From Candidatus Bacteroides merdipullorum (lineage in GTDB: Bacteria; Bacteroidota; Bacteroidia; Bacteroidales; Bacteroidaceae): 58,979 nt of DNA. Both the position numbers and the translations under genes were made by a program. Shown here in pieces: positions 17,269 to 25,203 of this stretch; within the stretch, counting starts at the first letter, position 1, and every line of letters begins with the position of its first letter. The stretch spans positions 1 to 58,979 of the forward strand of contig DXCK01000060.1 in NCBI GenBank assembly GCA_019116045.1. The letters are read 5' to 3'. Under the pieces are notes generated by a model. It ran no database searches. It worked only from the letters and a program-made list of their open reading frames with translations, and was not told the DNA's origin.

Positions 17269-18849
17269 ATGAAAAAATATATATTAAACACATTGATGTG
17301 CGGTGTCCTGGCGTTGGGAGTTTCCGGATGTACGGAGAAATACATGGACATCAACTCCAATCCCTATGAACCGGGAGACTTGACCGCCGACGACTATGCG
17401 CTGGGTTCGGCCATGAACAACTTGGCGGGTACTGTGGTATCATCAGATGTGAATACAGCGCAGTTTACAGATGCTTTGTTAGGAGGCCCTTGTGGTGGAT
17501 ATTTTGCACATGCTAACGCAGGCTGGGCTACTACAATATCCAACTTTAATCCTACAGATGACTGGACAAATGTTTTTTTGAAAAGTGATAAAATTATTCC
17601 TGTATTATACCAGAACTTGACTCAAGTAGAACAGGTTTCTGAAAGTACAGAAAATCCCGTACCTTTTGCCATCGCAACAATCATTAAGGTGTTAGCTATG
17701 AGTCGTGTTACAGATGCTTATGGCCCGATACCTTACACCAAGATTGGAGAAGATGGTAAGGTAACGGTACCTTATGATTCACAAGAAACAATTTACGATA
17801 CTTTTTTCAAAGAATTGGATGAAGCTATTGCTACGTTGAGCGAGAATCGTTCTTCTGCATTGGTTGCCACTGCTGACTATGTATATAGTGGCAATGTGCA
17901 ACAGTGGATTAAATTTGCCAATTCATTGAAACTTCGTTTGGCCATGCGTATTGCTTATGCTAATCTTACAAAGGCTAAGGAAATGGCAGAAAGTGCTGTA
18001 AAACAGGAGTTCGGCGTCATCGAAAGCAATGCTGATAATGCAGCTTGGAACTATTTTGGAAGTTTGACTAATCCATTGTATACGTGTATCAATTATAATG
18101 CTCAAGATACTCGTCCGGCTGCTGATATCATTTGCTATATGAATGGTTATAATGATAATCGTCGTTCTGCATATTTTAAGAATGATGAAGGCTCTTGGGG
18201 AGATGAATTAGTAGGTGTACGTCGTAGCATTGATCTTGCTGCTGTCGGAGGAGAAAATTTGACTAAATATTCATCCATCAATATTTCTGCTAATGATCCT
18301 ATTCAATGGATGAATGCAGCTGAAGTGGCTTTTTTGTGTGCAGAGGGTGTTGCGGTGTTCGGATTTGATATGGGCGGCACGGCCAAGGATTTCTACGAGC
18401 AGGGCATTCGTCTCTCCTTCGAACAGTGGGGAGCCAGCGGTGCGGACGAATATATCGAAGACGACCAGAGCGTGCCGGAGACTTATATCGACCCCGCAGG
18501 CCTCAATTCGTACACGGCTACCATCAGCGACATTACCATCAAATGGGATGAAAGCGCTTCTACCGAGGAAAAGCAGGAACGCATCATCACGCAGAAGTGG
18601 ATTGCCAACTGGATGCTGGGCAACGAGGCTTGGGCCGACTACCGCCGCACGGGCTATCCGCGCCTGATGCCTGCTACGGCTGCCGGCAACAAGAGCGGCG
18701 GCATCGTGGACAGCAACCGGGGCGCTCGTCGTATGCCTTATCCTTCTGATGAGAATTCCTCGAATTACGAAAATGTGCAGTATGCCCGCGACCATTATCT
18801 GAACGGTCAGGACAACATGGCAACAGACGTTTGGTGGGCTTGCAAGTAA
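17269..18849 (+). CDS. susD-like: SusD-like outer-membrane glycan-binding lipoprotein
   Basis: 526 residues with a lipoprotein signal (LALGVSGC, then TEKYMDINSNPYEPGDLT). Typical SusD-like segments are MSRVTDAYGPIPYTKIG, the YDTFFKELDEAIATL helix, WIKFANSLKLRLAMRIAYA, AEVAFLCAEGV and the C-terminal RIITQKWIANWMLGNEAWADYRRTGYPRL. It fits the SusD-like_2 group paired with STN-type SusC. It caps the SusC channel and binds the glycan. Base composition is not uniform: sampled lines inside about 17440-18355 have 37-43% G+C, against 53-55% in the ends. This suggests the middle of the gene was replaced by recombination. Confidence 0.95.
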   Translation: MKKYILNTLMCGVLALGVSGCTEKYMDINSNPYEPGDLTADDYALGSAMNNLAGTVVSSDVNTAQFTDALLGGPCGGYFAHANAGWATTISNFNPTDDWTNVFLKSDKIIPVLYQNLTQVEQVSESTENPVPFAIATIIKVLAMSRVTDAYGPIPYTKIGEDGKVTVPYDSQETIYDTFFKELDEAIATLSENRSSALVATADYVYSGNVQQWIKFANSLKLRLAMRIAYANLTKAKEMAESAVKQEFGVIESNADNAAWNYFGSLTNPLYTCINYNAQDTRPAADIICYMNGYNDNRRSAYFKNDEGSWGDELVGVRRSIDLAAVGGENLTKYSSINISANDPIQWMNAAEVAFLCAEGVAVFGFDMGGTAKDFYEQGIRLSFEQWGASGADEYIEDDQSVPETYIDPAGLNSYTATISDITIKWDESASTEEKQERIITQKWIANWMLGNEAWADYRRTGYPRLMPATAAGNKSGGIVDSNRGARRMPYPSDENSSNYENVQYARDHYLNGQDNMATDVWWACK

Positions 18850-18867
18850 TGGAAAACCTTTAAAAAC

Positions 18868-19980
18868 ATGGATATTATGAAGAAGTATAAACAACTGATT
18901 AATTGTTTGATGCTGGCTGTACTGGCCGTTCCGGCGCTGTCGTCGTGCTCGGACTGGACGGACACGGAATCCTTGGAGTTCGACTACGTGCTTCCTTCGG
19001 AGCAAGATCCGGATGCCTACAATGCTTACCTGGGGTTGCTGAGGGAGTATAAGCAGTCGCAGCACAAAATAATGATAGCAAAGTTTGACAATAGCGGAGA
19101 TCTGGTAAGCGGACAATCTGACCGTTTATCTGCGTTGCCCGACAGCATTGATTACGTGGTATTGCAAGAGGCAGACAATCTGAAATCGGTATTGGTACAG
19201 GATAAGAATGACATCCGTCAGCAGAAAGGCACCCGTACACTCTATGCCATCAGTTATGCCGATGCTTTGGCCAGATACCAGGCCATTCTGGATGAGGAAG
19301 AGGCTGCATCTCAAAACCCTGACGGGCAGGCTGATGATGCGGAAGGCGAGGGCGGTGACCAGCCCGAAACTCCGGCTGCCGACCGCTTTCTGGAAGTAGC
19401 TGCACAGTATGTGAACGACATGCTGGCGCTGTATGACAAGTATGGCTATGACGGTATCGTGGTGGTTTATAGCGACCCCGCTTATCCGGCCGGATTGTCG
19501 GAAAAAGAGTATACACAGTTGGAGGCGCGCCAGGAAGCTTTCTTTGCTCCCATCCAGGCATGGGCGGAGAGTCATCAGGAGGCGGCCTTCATCTTCGAGG
19601 GTTATCCGCAGAATGTCATCGACCCCTCTGTATTCACGCAGGCTGACTACGTGGTGGTGACAATGATCGATGCCGTTTCGTCTGATGAAGTGGTGTGGGC
19701 TGCCGAAATGGCTTTGACCGAAGGTGTGCCTTCAGACCGCATAATCTTTGGCGTGACCATTCCCGACATGACCGATGACAAGGCTACCGACGGCTATTTC
19801 AGCCAGACGGATGCAGCAGGCAATTCGCAGTATGCCGTGGTTGGAGCAGCCTACACGGTCATTTCACCGAGCGGTTCTTTCACCAAAGCCGGGCTTTGTG
19901 TGGACAATGTAGAGGATGATTATTTCAATGTGGATTATATTTATCCGCACGTCCGTGAGGCAATACAAATTATGAACTAA
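18868..19980 (+). CDS. GH18-fold surface lipoprotein lacking catalytic residues, probable glycan-binding protein
   Basis: 370 residues with lipoprotein signal (VPALSSCSDWTDTES). It follows susD by 18 bp. The fold looks like the GH18-type proteins of N-glycan loci: DYVVLQEAD, YDKYGYDGIVVVYSDP, AFIFEGYPQNVID and ADYVVVTMIDA. The strand that carries DxxDxDxE in active GH18 enzymes reads YDGIVVVYSD here, so the catalytic acid is missing. An acidic, low-complexity insert (about residues 146-172, with DGQADDAEGEGGDQPE) looks like a linker. It is probably a surface glycan-binding protein, like BT3985 in the B. thetaiotaomicron high-mannose locus (from memory). The ATG at 18877 is an alternative start. 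Confidence 0.85.
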   Translation: MDIMKKYKQLINCLMLAVLAVPALSSCSDWTDTESLEFDYVLPSEQDPDAYNAYLGLLREYKQSQHKIMIAKFDNSGDLVSGQSDRLSALPDSIDYVVLQEADNLKSVLVQDKNDIRQQKGTRTLYAISYADALARYQAILDEEEAASQNPDGQADDAEGEGGDQPETPAADRFLEVAAQYVNDMLALYDKYGYDGIVVVYSDPAYPAGLSEKEYTQLEARQEAFFAPIQAWAESHQEAAFIFEGYPQNVIDPSVFTQADYVVVTMIDAVSSDEVVWAAEMALTEGVPSDRIIFGVTIPDMTDDKATDGYFSQTDAAGNSQYAVVGAAYTVISPSGSFTKAGLCVDNVEDDYFNVDYIYPHVREAIQIMN

Positions 19981-20001
19981 CTTTTCTAATGGATAAACAC
20001 C

Positions 20002-21183
20002 ATGAAACTGAAAAAACTGAATATAATGCTCTTGGCTTCCGTGGCGTTGGCCATGAGCGGATGCAAGACCAATGATGAGTTGGACAAGCATCATTTCGAC
20101 AACAAGCTTTTTGTAGACGTGGAAACTCCGGTGACCAACCTGGTGTTTGAGGCGGCAGGTGAGCCGGAATCGACTACGCAGGAACTTTACCTGGCCACGG
20201 CCCTCGAGGCGGAAAACACCATTACGGCACGTTTCGTTGCGGCACCTTCCAAAGTGTCTGTATATAACGCTTCCTATGGGACGGATGCCGTAGAGTTGCC
20301 GTCGGACATGTGTGTCATCGAATCGCCGGAGGCTACCATCGACGCCGGGGCTACGAGGTCTAATGCCGTGACTGTATCGTTTGTCAACCTGGAGACGCTG
20401 AACCGTGACCTGACTTACGTGATGCCGGTAGAGGTGACGGATGTGCAAGGCATCGGCGTGCTGGGTTCGAAAAGCACGACTTACTTTGTGTTCCGTGGCG
20501 CATCGCTGATTAACGTGGTGGCCGACATCGCGCAGAACTACCTGCCGGTCAACTGGACAAGCACGGATTTGGTGAGAAGTATGAGTGCCGTCACCGTGGA
20601 AGCTCTGATACGGGTACGCGACTTCGGTACGGTGGACGGACTGAAGGGTGAAGCCATGAGCACCATCTTTGGTATTGAGGGTACTTTCCTGGTACGTATC
20701 GGAGACAGCGGTTTCCCGCAGAACCAGGTGCAGTTGGTAAATCCGAACGGAAACTTCCCCGACGGTAATTCTGCCTTGGGATTGCCCACTGGAGAATGGG
20801 TGCACGTGGCTGTGGTATGGGATGCCACGACGGGCGACCGCATTATCTATTACGATGGTGAAGAAGTGGCACATGACATGAAGGCCAGCGGAAGTGTGAG
20901 CTTGAACACGAACTGCTACATAGGCTATGCTTGGAATGACCAGCGTTGGTTGGAAGGCGAAATCTCGGAAGTGCGTATCTGGAACGTACAGCGTACGCAG
21001 GAAGACATTGCTTCCCACATCTACCAGGTGGATCCGGAAACGGCCGAAGGCTTGGTGGCTTACTGGAAGTTTGACGAAGGTGCCGGACGCATCGTTCACG
21101 ATTACAGTGGCAACGGCAATGACATCACAGCCAACAGTGACCTGACGTGGACGGAAGTGGCTTTGCCCGAGAGCGGAAACTAA
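20002..21183 (+). CDS. DUF1735 plus LamG-like lipoprotein, probable surface glycan-binding protein
   Basis: 393 residues with lipoprotein signal (VALAMSGCKTNDELD). An N-terminal beta-sandwich of DUF1735 type (about 35-165) reads LYLATALEAENTITARF, with ELPSDMCVIESPEATIDAG and LTYVMPVEVTDVQG. It is followed by a LamG/concanavalin-like domain (about 170-385) with VTVEALIRVRDFG, TGEWVHVAVVWDATTG and EGEISEVRIWNVQRTQEDI. LamG_3 domains bind carbohydrate or act as spacers. The gene lies 21 bp after the GH18-like gene and 34 bp before the active GH18. By position it corresponds to BT3986-type binding proteins. No catalytic motif is seen. Confidence 0.88.
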   Translation: MKLKKLNIMLLASVALAMSGCKTNDELDKHHFDNKLFVDVETPVTNLVFEAAGEPESTTQELYLATALEAENTITARFVAAPSKVSVYNASYGTDAVELPSDMCVIESPEATIDAGATRSNAVTVSFVNLETLNRDLTYVMPVEVTDVQGIGVLGSKSTTYFVFRGASLINVVADIAQNYLPVNWTSTDLVRSMSAVTVEALIRVRDFGTVDGLKGEAMSTIFGIEGTFLVRIGDSGFPQNQVQLVNPNGNFPDGNSALGLPTGEWVHVAVVWDATTGDRIIYYDGEEVAHDMKASGSVSLNTNCYIGYAWNDQRWLEGEISEVRIWNVQRTQEDIASHIYQVDPETAEGLVAYWKFDEGAGRIVHDYSGNGNDITANSDLTWTEVALPESGN

Positions 21184-21217
21184 TAATGGTAGAACAGATT
21201 AAAAACCGAAGACGATT

Positions 21218-22636
21218 ATGAAACATACAATCAAACAATATTTGCTGGCGTGGCCTCTGGCCATGCTGGCCCTGGCGATGGGCACGTCGTGCGAAGACGC
21301 CATTGTGCGCTCGGACAGTGAATCGCCTTATGCGGACATGATACGCCTGGAAGGCAAGCTCATAGACGGAACAACACTGCGCAACAGTGCCGTGGTGGAG
21401 ATGCGCAATGACGAATATACGGCCAACGTCACTTTCAAACTCTCTACACCTCCTCGCAAGGGTGTAGACATTCGGGTGGCTGTGGACGAGGCGTATGCCC
21501 AGACTTACAATACGCTGCACGAGACGGAGTACGAGCTGTTTCCCGCTGCTAATGTCAGCTTCAACAACGGTGGTGCCTATGTGTTGGCTCCCGATGATCA
21601 GAAGTTACCTGACATACGGGTGACACTGACCGCCTTTGCGGACATGCAGGAAGACCAGACGTACATCGTACCGCTGAAGGTGACCACCTCTACCGAAGGG
21701 GTGACGTTGAGCGAGGACATGCAGCATATGGTGCTGTTGGTGAAAGACCTGCGTGGCCTGCCGACGCCTGACAAGGGTGAAGATGCCGTGACCAATGTGC
21801 TTTATTTTGAGGTGAACGATGTGAACCCGCTGAACGCTCTGGAGTTTGTGACCGAGAGCGGCAAGTACTTCTTCGACCACGTGGTGCTCTTTGCTGCCAA
21901 CATCAACTGGGATGCTGAGCGCAATCGCGTCTATGTCTACAACAACCCGAACGTGCAGTTCCTGCTGGACAACAACGAAGAATATCTCCAGCCCCTGCGC
22001 CGGGCCGGTATGAAGGTTATCATCAGCATCTTGGGCAATCACGACGAGGCCGGTGTGGCTCAACTGTCGGACATGGGATGCCGCGAGTTCGCCCGCGAGC
22101 TGGCTGCCTATTGCGATGCCTATAACCTGGACGGTGTGGCTTTTGATGACGAGTATTCCAATTATCCTGATTTGGATAATCCCTGGTTGGCACCCATGAG
22201 CTCGTATGCTGCTTCACGCCTGATGTATGAGTGCAAGAATGTGATGCCTGATAAGATAGTGTCGCTCTATAATCTGAATTACTACATGGAGTCGCAGAAT
22301 CTTCAAGTGATTGACGGTGTTGAACCGGGGTTGTATTGCGACTATGCGGTAGCTGATTATGGACTTGCTGCCGAACCGGGTATAGGCATGACATTGCAGC
22401 AATGTGGCGGCATGTCTATCGAGCTGAATTTGGGTCGTGGAGACTCTAACGAGTCGACAGCACGCATACAAAAAGAGGCCGGATATGGTTACTATATGTT
22501 TTTTGCCTTGAATCCTGCTCAATACAGCAGGCAGGTTCCGCGCTGCCAGAGTGTTTGCCGGGGACTGTATGACGAAGAATTGGTTTACCCGTCTTACTAT
22601 TACGAAAAGAACAGCACAGAGCGTACCCCCCTTTAA
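21218..22636 (+). CDS. GH18 endo-beta-N-acetylglucosaminidase, surface lipoprotein
   Basis: 472 residues with lipoprotein signal (ALAMGTSCEDAIVRSDSE). A DUF1735 domain (about 40-180) precedes a GH18 barrel (about 190-460). The catalytic strand reads YNLDGVAFDDEYSNY with D310 and E312 in the D-x-E positions, matching the catalytic pair of EndoBT-3987 (D312/E314, from memory). The enzyme should cut between the two core GlcNAc residues of N-glycans and release the oligosaccharide at the cell surface for SusCD import. The 5' two-thirds is GC-rich (57% in line 21961), while from about 22140 to the end it is AT-richer (42% in line 22261), hinting at recombination inside the barrel. Confidence 0.93.
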   Translation: MKHTIKQYLLAWPLAMLALAMGTSCEDAIVRSDSESPYADMIRLEGKLIDGTTLRNSAVVEMRNDEYTANVTFKLSTPPRKGVDIRVAVDEAYAQTYNTLHETEYELFPAANVSFNNGGAYVLAPDDQKLPDIRVTLTAFADMQEDQTYIVPLKVTTSTEGVTLSEDMQHMVLLVKDLRGLPTPDKGEDAVTNVLYFEVNDVNPLNALEFVTESGKYFFDHVVLFAANINWDAERNRVYVYNNPNVQFLLDNNEEYLQPLRRAGMKVIISILGNHDEAGVAQLSDMGCREFARELAAYCDAYNLDGVAFDDEYSNYPDLDNPWLAPMSSYAASRLMYECKNVMPDKIVSLYNLNYYMESQNLQVIDGVEPGLYCDYAVADYGLAAEPGIGMTLQQCGGMSIELNLGRGDSNESTARIQKEAGYGYYMFFALNPAQYSRQVPRCQSVCRGLYDEELVYPSYYYEKNSTERTPL

Positions 22637-22665
22637 TAAATGTATGATTTTAATATGAGATTGAC

Positions 22666-24150
22666 ATGAAACAATTGAAATACTATATGATGATTCTGTC
22701 GGCGCTTCTCATGTTGGGAAGTTGTTCCGATGACGATGACCCTACCACTGGCATGGATGCTCGGATATCTCTTTCCTCAGACGTGCTTCAGGTAACTAAA
22801 GAAGGTGGTACGGTTTCGGTGACTGTTACGAGTGATGCTGACTGGCGGCTGGCCGGTGTGTGCGATTGGGCGCACCCGTCTGCTACAGAAGGGCAAAGCG
22901 GCGATGTGGTGACTTTTACCGTAGATGAGAATACTACGGATGAAGACCTCAGTACGACCTTCAAATTCTTTGCCGGTGCCAGTGTTGCGCCTTTGGTGAT
23001 AGAATCGTTGCAAGGCAATACTTTTGACCTGAGTTCGGATGAAACGGTAGACCTTGCTCAAGCTGGTGGCCGGATGTATATCCAGTTGAAAGGGAGTATT
23101 CAGGACTTTTCTGTTTCCTTCAGCGAAGGGGGAGACGAGTGGCTGACCTTAGGCGAGCAAGTTGAGTTTGGCGGTGAACAGGTCATTCCGTTGACCGCTA
23201 GCGCGAATGATACTTATCTGATGCGTACGGCTACGGTAACAGTTTCGAGCCCTTCTATCGAAAAGACGGTTCAGATTACTATTAATCAAGCACCGACTGA
23301 ATTGTTTGAGGTAAGTGCGGAGGGTATGGAAGATAATCTGATTGCGTATGATCTGTTAGCACGTACCATCCAGCTTCAGGTTGTGACGAATCTGGACTTT
23401 ACGGTAGACGTGACGAGCGGTGCAGAATGGATTTCCGAACCACAGGTTTCTGAGCCTGATTACAATGAAAACGGATTGTCTACTTATGTCGTTTCCTTCG
23501 ATTTGTCAGGTAGCACGGTAACGCGAGGCGGCACTGTCACTTTCGTGGCCAATAGGATTACCCAGGTCATTTCCATCTACCAGAGAGATCCTTCCGCTGA
23601 AATAGTGCAGATTTCAAACGATTTTGCAGATGAATTGGTGGAAAAGGGCTGGATTGCTCCTGTCGGAGACGGTTACGTCGTTCTTGAGGCGGGTATGAAT
23701 GCCACTGTCTTTGAGACTGATACTTGGATCAACGATATGACAGGACTTGATAACTTCCCCAACCTGGAGGTTCTGCGTTTCACTATGAGTGCTCAACTGG
23801 AGGAGTTTGATATTTCCGGCTTGCATAAAGTAAATACGCTGGATTTGTCGAGTGGTTACTATGTGTCTGTGTTTAATTTTGGTGATAATCCGATTTATTC
23901 GTTCACCTTGACAGATTTGTTACCTATATCTTATGCACGTAACATGCGATTTATCAGTGAGAGGTTGACATATCTGGACTGCAACCAGTCTTATAGCTGG
24001 GGAAGTACGCAAACCGTGGATGTGACTGAATGTCCTGCATTGGAGACATTGGTGGCTGACCAATGCTATTTCCTCGATTCTATCATCGTTAGAGAAGGTC
24101 AGGACATTGACATCTCCAAGCCCGATAATGTAGCGATAGAATATAGATAA
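22666..24150 (+). CDS. BACON-domain surface lipoprotein, last gene of the SusC operon
   Basis: 494 residues. The signal ends MLGSC, and SDDDDP follows the Cys, a strong Bacteroides surface-export signature. BACON-like Ig repeats follow: the first has VTKEGGTVSVTVTSDADWRL, the second is near 120-210 (AGGRMYIQLKGS to IEKTVQITINQAP), the third near 225-310 (TVDVTSGAEWI, GTVTFVANRITQVISIYQR). The C-terminal third looks LRR-like (LDNFPNLEVLRF, LHKVNTLDLSSG, CPALETLVADQCYFLDSI). No catalytic motif is visible. Position suggests a glycan- or glycoprotein-binding role. The whole gene is AT-richer than susC, continuing the composition of the end of the GH18 gene. Confidence 0.85.
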   Translation: MKQLKYYMMILSALLMLGSCSDDDDPTTGMDARISLSSDVLQVTKEGGTVSVTVTSDADWRLAGVCDWAHPSATEGQSGDVVTFTVDENTTDEDLSTTFKFFAGASVAPLVIESLQGNTFDLSSDETVDLAQAGGRMYIQLKGSIQDFSVSFSEGGDEWLTLGEQVEFGGEQVIPLTASANDTYLMRTATVTVSSPSIEKTVQITINQAPTELFEVSAEGMEDNLIAYDLLARTIQLQVVTNLDFTVDVTSGAEWISEPQVSEPDYNENGLSTYVVSFDLSGSTVTRGGTVTFVANRITQVISIYQRDPSAEIVQISNDFADELVEKGWIAPVGDGYVVLEAGMNATVFETDTWINDMTGLDNFPNLEVLRFTMSAQLEEFDISGLHKVNTLDLSSGYYVSVFNFGDNPIYSFTLTDLLPISYARNMRFISERLTYLDCNQSYSWGSTQTVDVTECPALETLVADQCYFLDSIIVREGQDIDISKPDNVAIEYR

Positions 24151-24181
24151 CGCGCTTTAATCTATATATAATTGCAGATTC

Positions 24182-24224
24182 GCCTCCCTGCTTGCGGCAC
24201 GTCCGTGGGTGGGGAGGCTTTTTT
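24182..24224 (+). terminator. Rho-independent terminator of the SusC operon
   Basis: GCCTCCC at 24182-24188 pairs with GGGAGGC at 24212-24218, followed by TTTTTT at 24219-24224. It starts 31 bp after the stop of the last operon gene. Confidence 0.85.
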
Positions 24225-24273
24225 ATGCAAGATACTCTCGCCTGCTGCGGGAGATTGCTTTCCCTTCGGTGCT

Positions 24274-24369
24274 ATACCCCGCCTGCTACGTAGCGGGTAT
24301 GTACGCCCTCTTTGTAGTGGGTATATACACCCTCTATACAGCAAGTTGATATGCCCGCTACGTAGCGGG
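24274..24369. repeat. Palindromic intergenic sequence
   Basis: CCCGCTACGTAGCGGG at 24354-24369 is a perfect 16-bp palindrome. A near copy (CCTGCTACGTAGCGGG) lies at about 24282-24297 within a larger ATACCC...GGGTAT inverted pair (24274-24300). Between them, GTATATACACCCTC resembles GTATGTACGCCCTC. The segment lies between the convergent SusC-operon and DUF4469 genes and may terminate the minus-strand unit. Confidence 0.6.
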
Positions 24370-24408
24370 TGGGGTAGGGAAAGCAGGCTAAGCGGGCAGG
24401 CCGTATGT

Positions 24409-25188
24409 TTAGGTGAGGTCTGTGTCGGGGAGTATCTCGACGAGGTGTTCATACTCGCCCGTGCGGATTGTTTTGATGGTGCGGCCTTTGCTGCTGCCTT
24501 GCGTGCTGACCCGCAGTGTCCACATCCCCGGCGTCGCTTCGGGCGGGAGGATGAAGTAGAGCGTCTTGGGTTCGTTGGGCATGACCTCGGCAGGCGGGAT
24601 GAAGAGGGTGCGCCCGTCGTCGGCCGAGGTGAGGGTGATGCCCACGTCGGGGTGCGTGCCGCGCAGCTTGAGGTTGAGGCCGCCCACCATGCAGGTCTGC
24701 CCGGCGCAGAGGGGGCGTCGTTGGCCGTCGGCGTCGCAGTGGGGCGAGCCTACGAAGGTGATGATGGGGCCAACGGGGGCGGGTTGCTGGAAGAGGGTGA
24801 GCTGCGTGTCGTCCATGGTCTGGCGGAGCAGGGGGCCTTGCTCGATGGCGGCGTAGACCGAGACGCGGCTGCGGTCGACGGGGCCGCCGAGTTCTTCGGA
24901 CTTCAGCGTGCCGCGGGCCATGGGGATGGAGCGGAAGTAGGGCGTGTTGACCACGAAACCTTGGGCATTGGCCTCAGCCATCACTTTCCAGGCCGTCTGC
25001 AGCACGCTGAGTGCCTGGGCGGGTTCAATGTTGAGGCGCGAAGCCACGTGGCGGGCCACTTCTTCGGTATCGATGCGGGTGCTTTGCAGGTGGACGCGCA
25101 GGTAGTAGGTGTCCTTCTTGCCGCGGCGTTCTTGCAGGTAGTCGCGGTAAGCCTTCAGGCGGAGCTGGGGTTTGATGGGGCGAGACAT
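24409..25188 (-). CDS. HU-like DNA-binding domain plus DUF4469 protein
   Basis: 259 residues with no signal peptide. The N-terminal half (about 1-130) resembles the HU/IHF-like fold that precedes DUF4469 in Bacteroides: YYLRVHLQSTRIDTEEVARHV, then QALSVLQTAWKVMAEANAQG and FVVNTPYFRSIPMARGTL. The C-terminal half (about 135-255) is an Ig-like DUF4469 segment with GPIITFVGSP and MWTLRVSTQGSSKGRTIKTI. Function is unknown; the fold suggests DNA binding. It starts 15 bp after the stop of the DUF6340-type lipoprotein gene, so the two are probably one unit. Codon use is very GC-rich. Confidence 0.75.
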   Translation of the reverse strand: MSRPIKPQLRLKAYRDYLQERRGKKDTYYLRVHLQSTRIDTEEVARHVASRLNIEPAQALSVLQTAWKVMAEANAQGFVVNTPYFRSIPMARGTLKSEELGGPVDRSRVSVYAAIEQGPLLRQTMDDTQLTLFQQPAPVGPIITFVGSPHCDADGQRRPLCAGQTCMVGGLNLKLRGTHPDVGITLTSADDGRTLFIPPAEVMPNEPKTLYFILPPEATPGMWTLRVSTQGSSKGRTIKTIRTGEYEHLVEILPDTDLT

Positions 25189-25203
25189 GGAGGTTGGGGG
25201 TGT

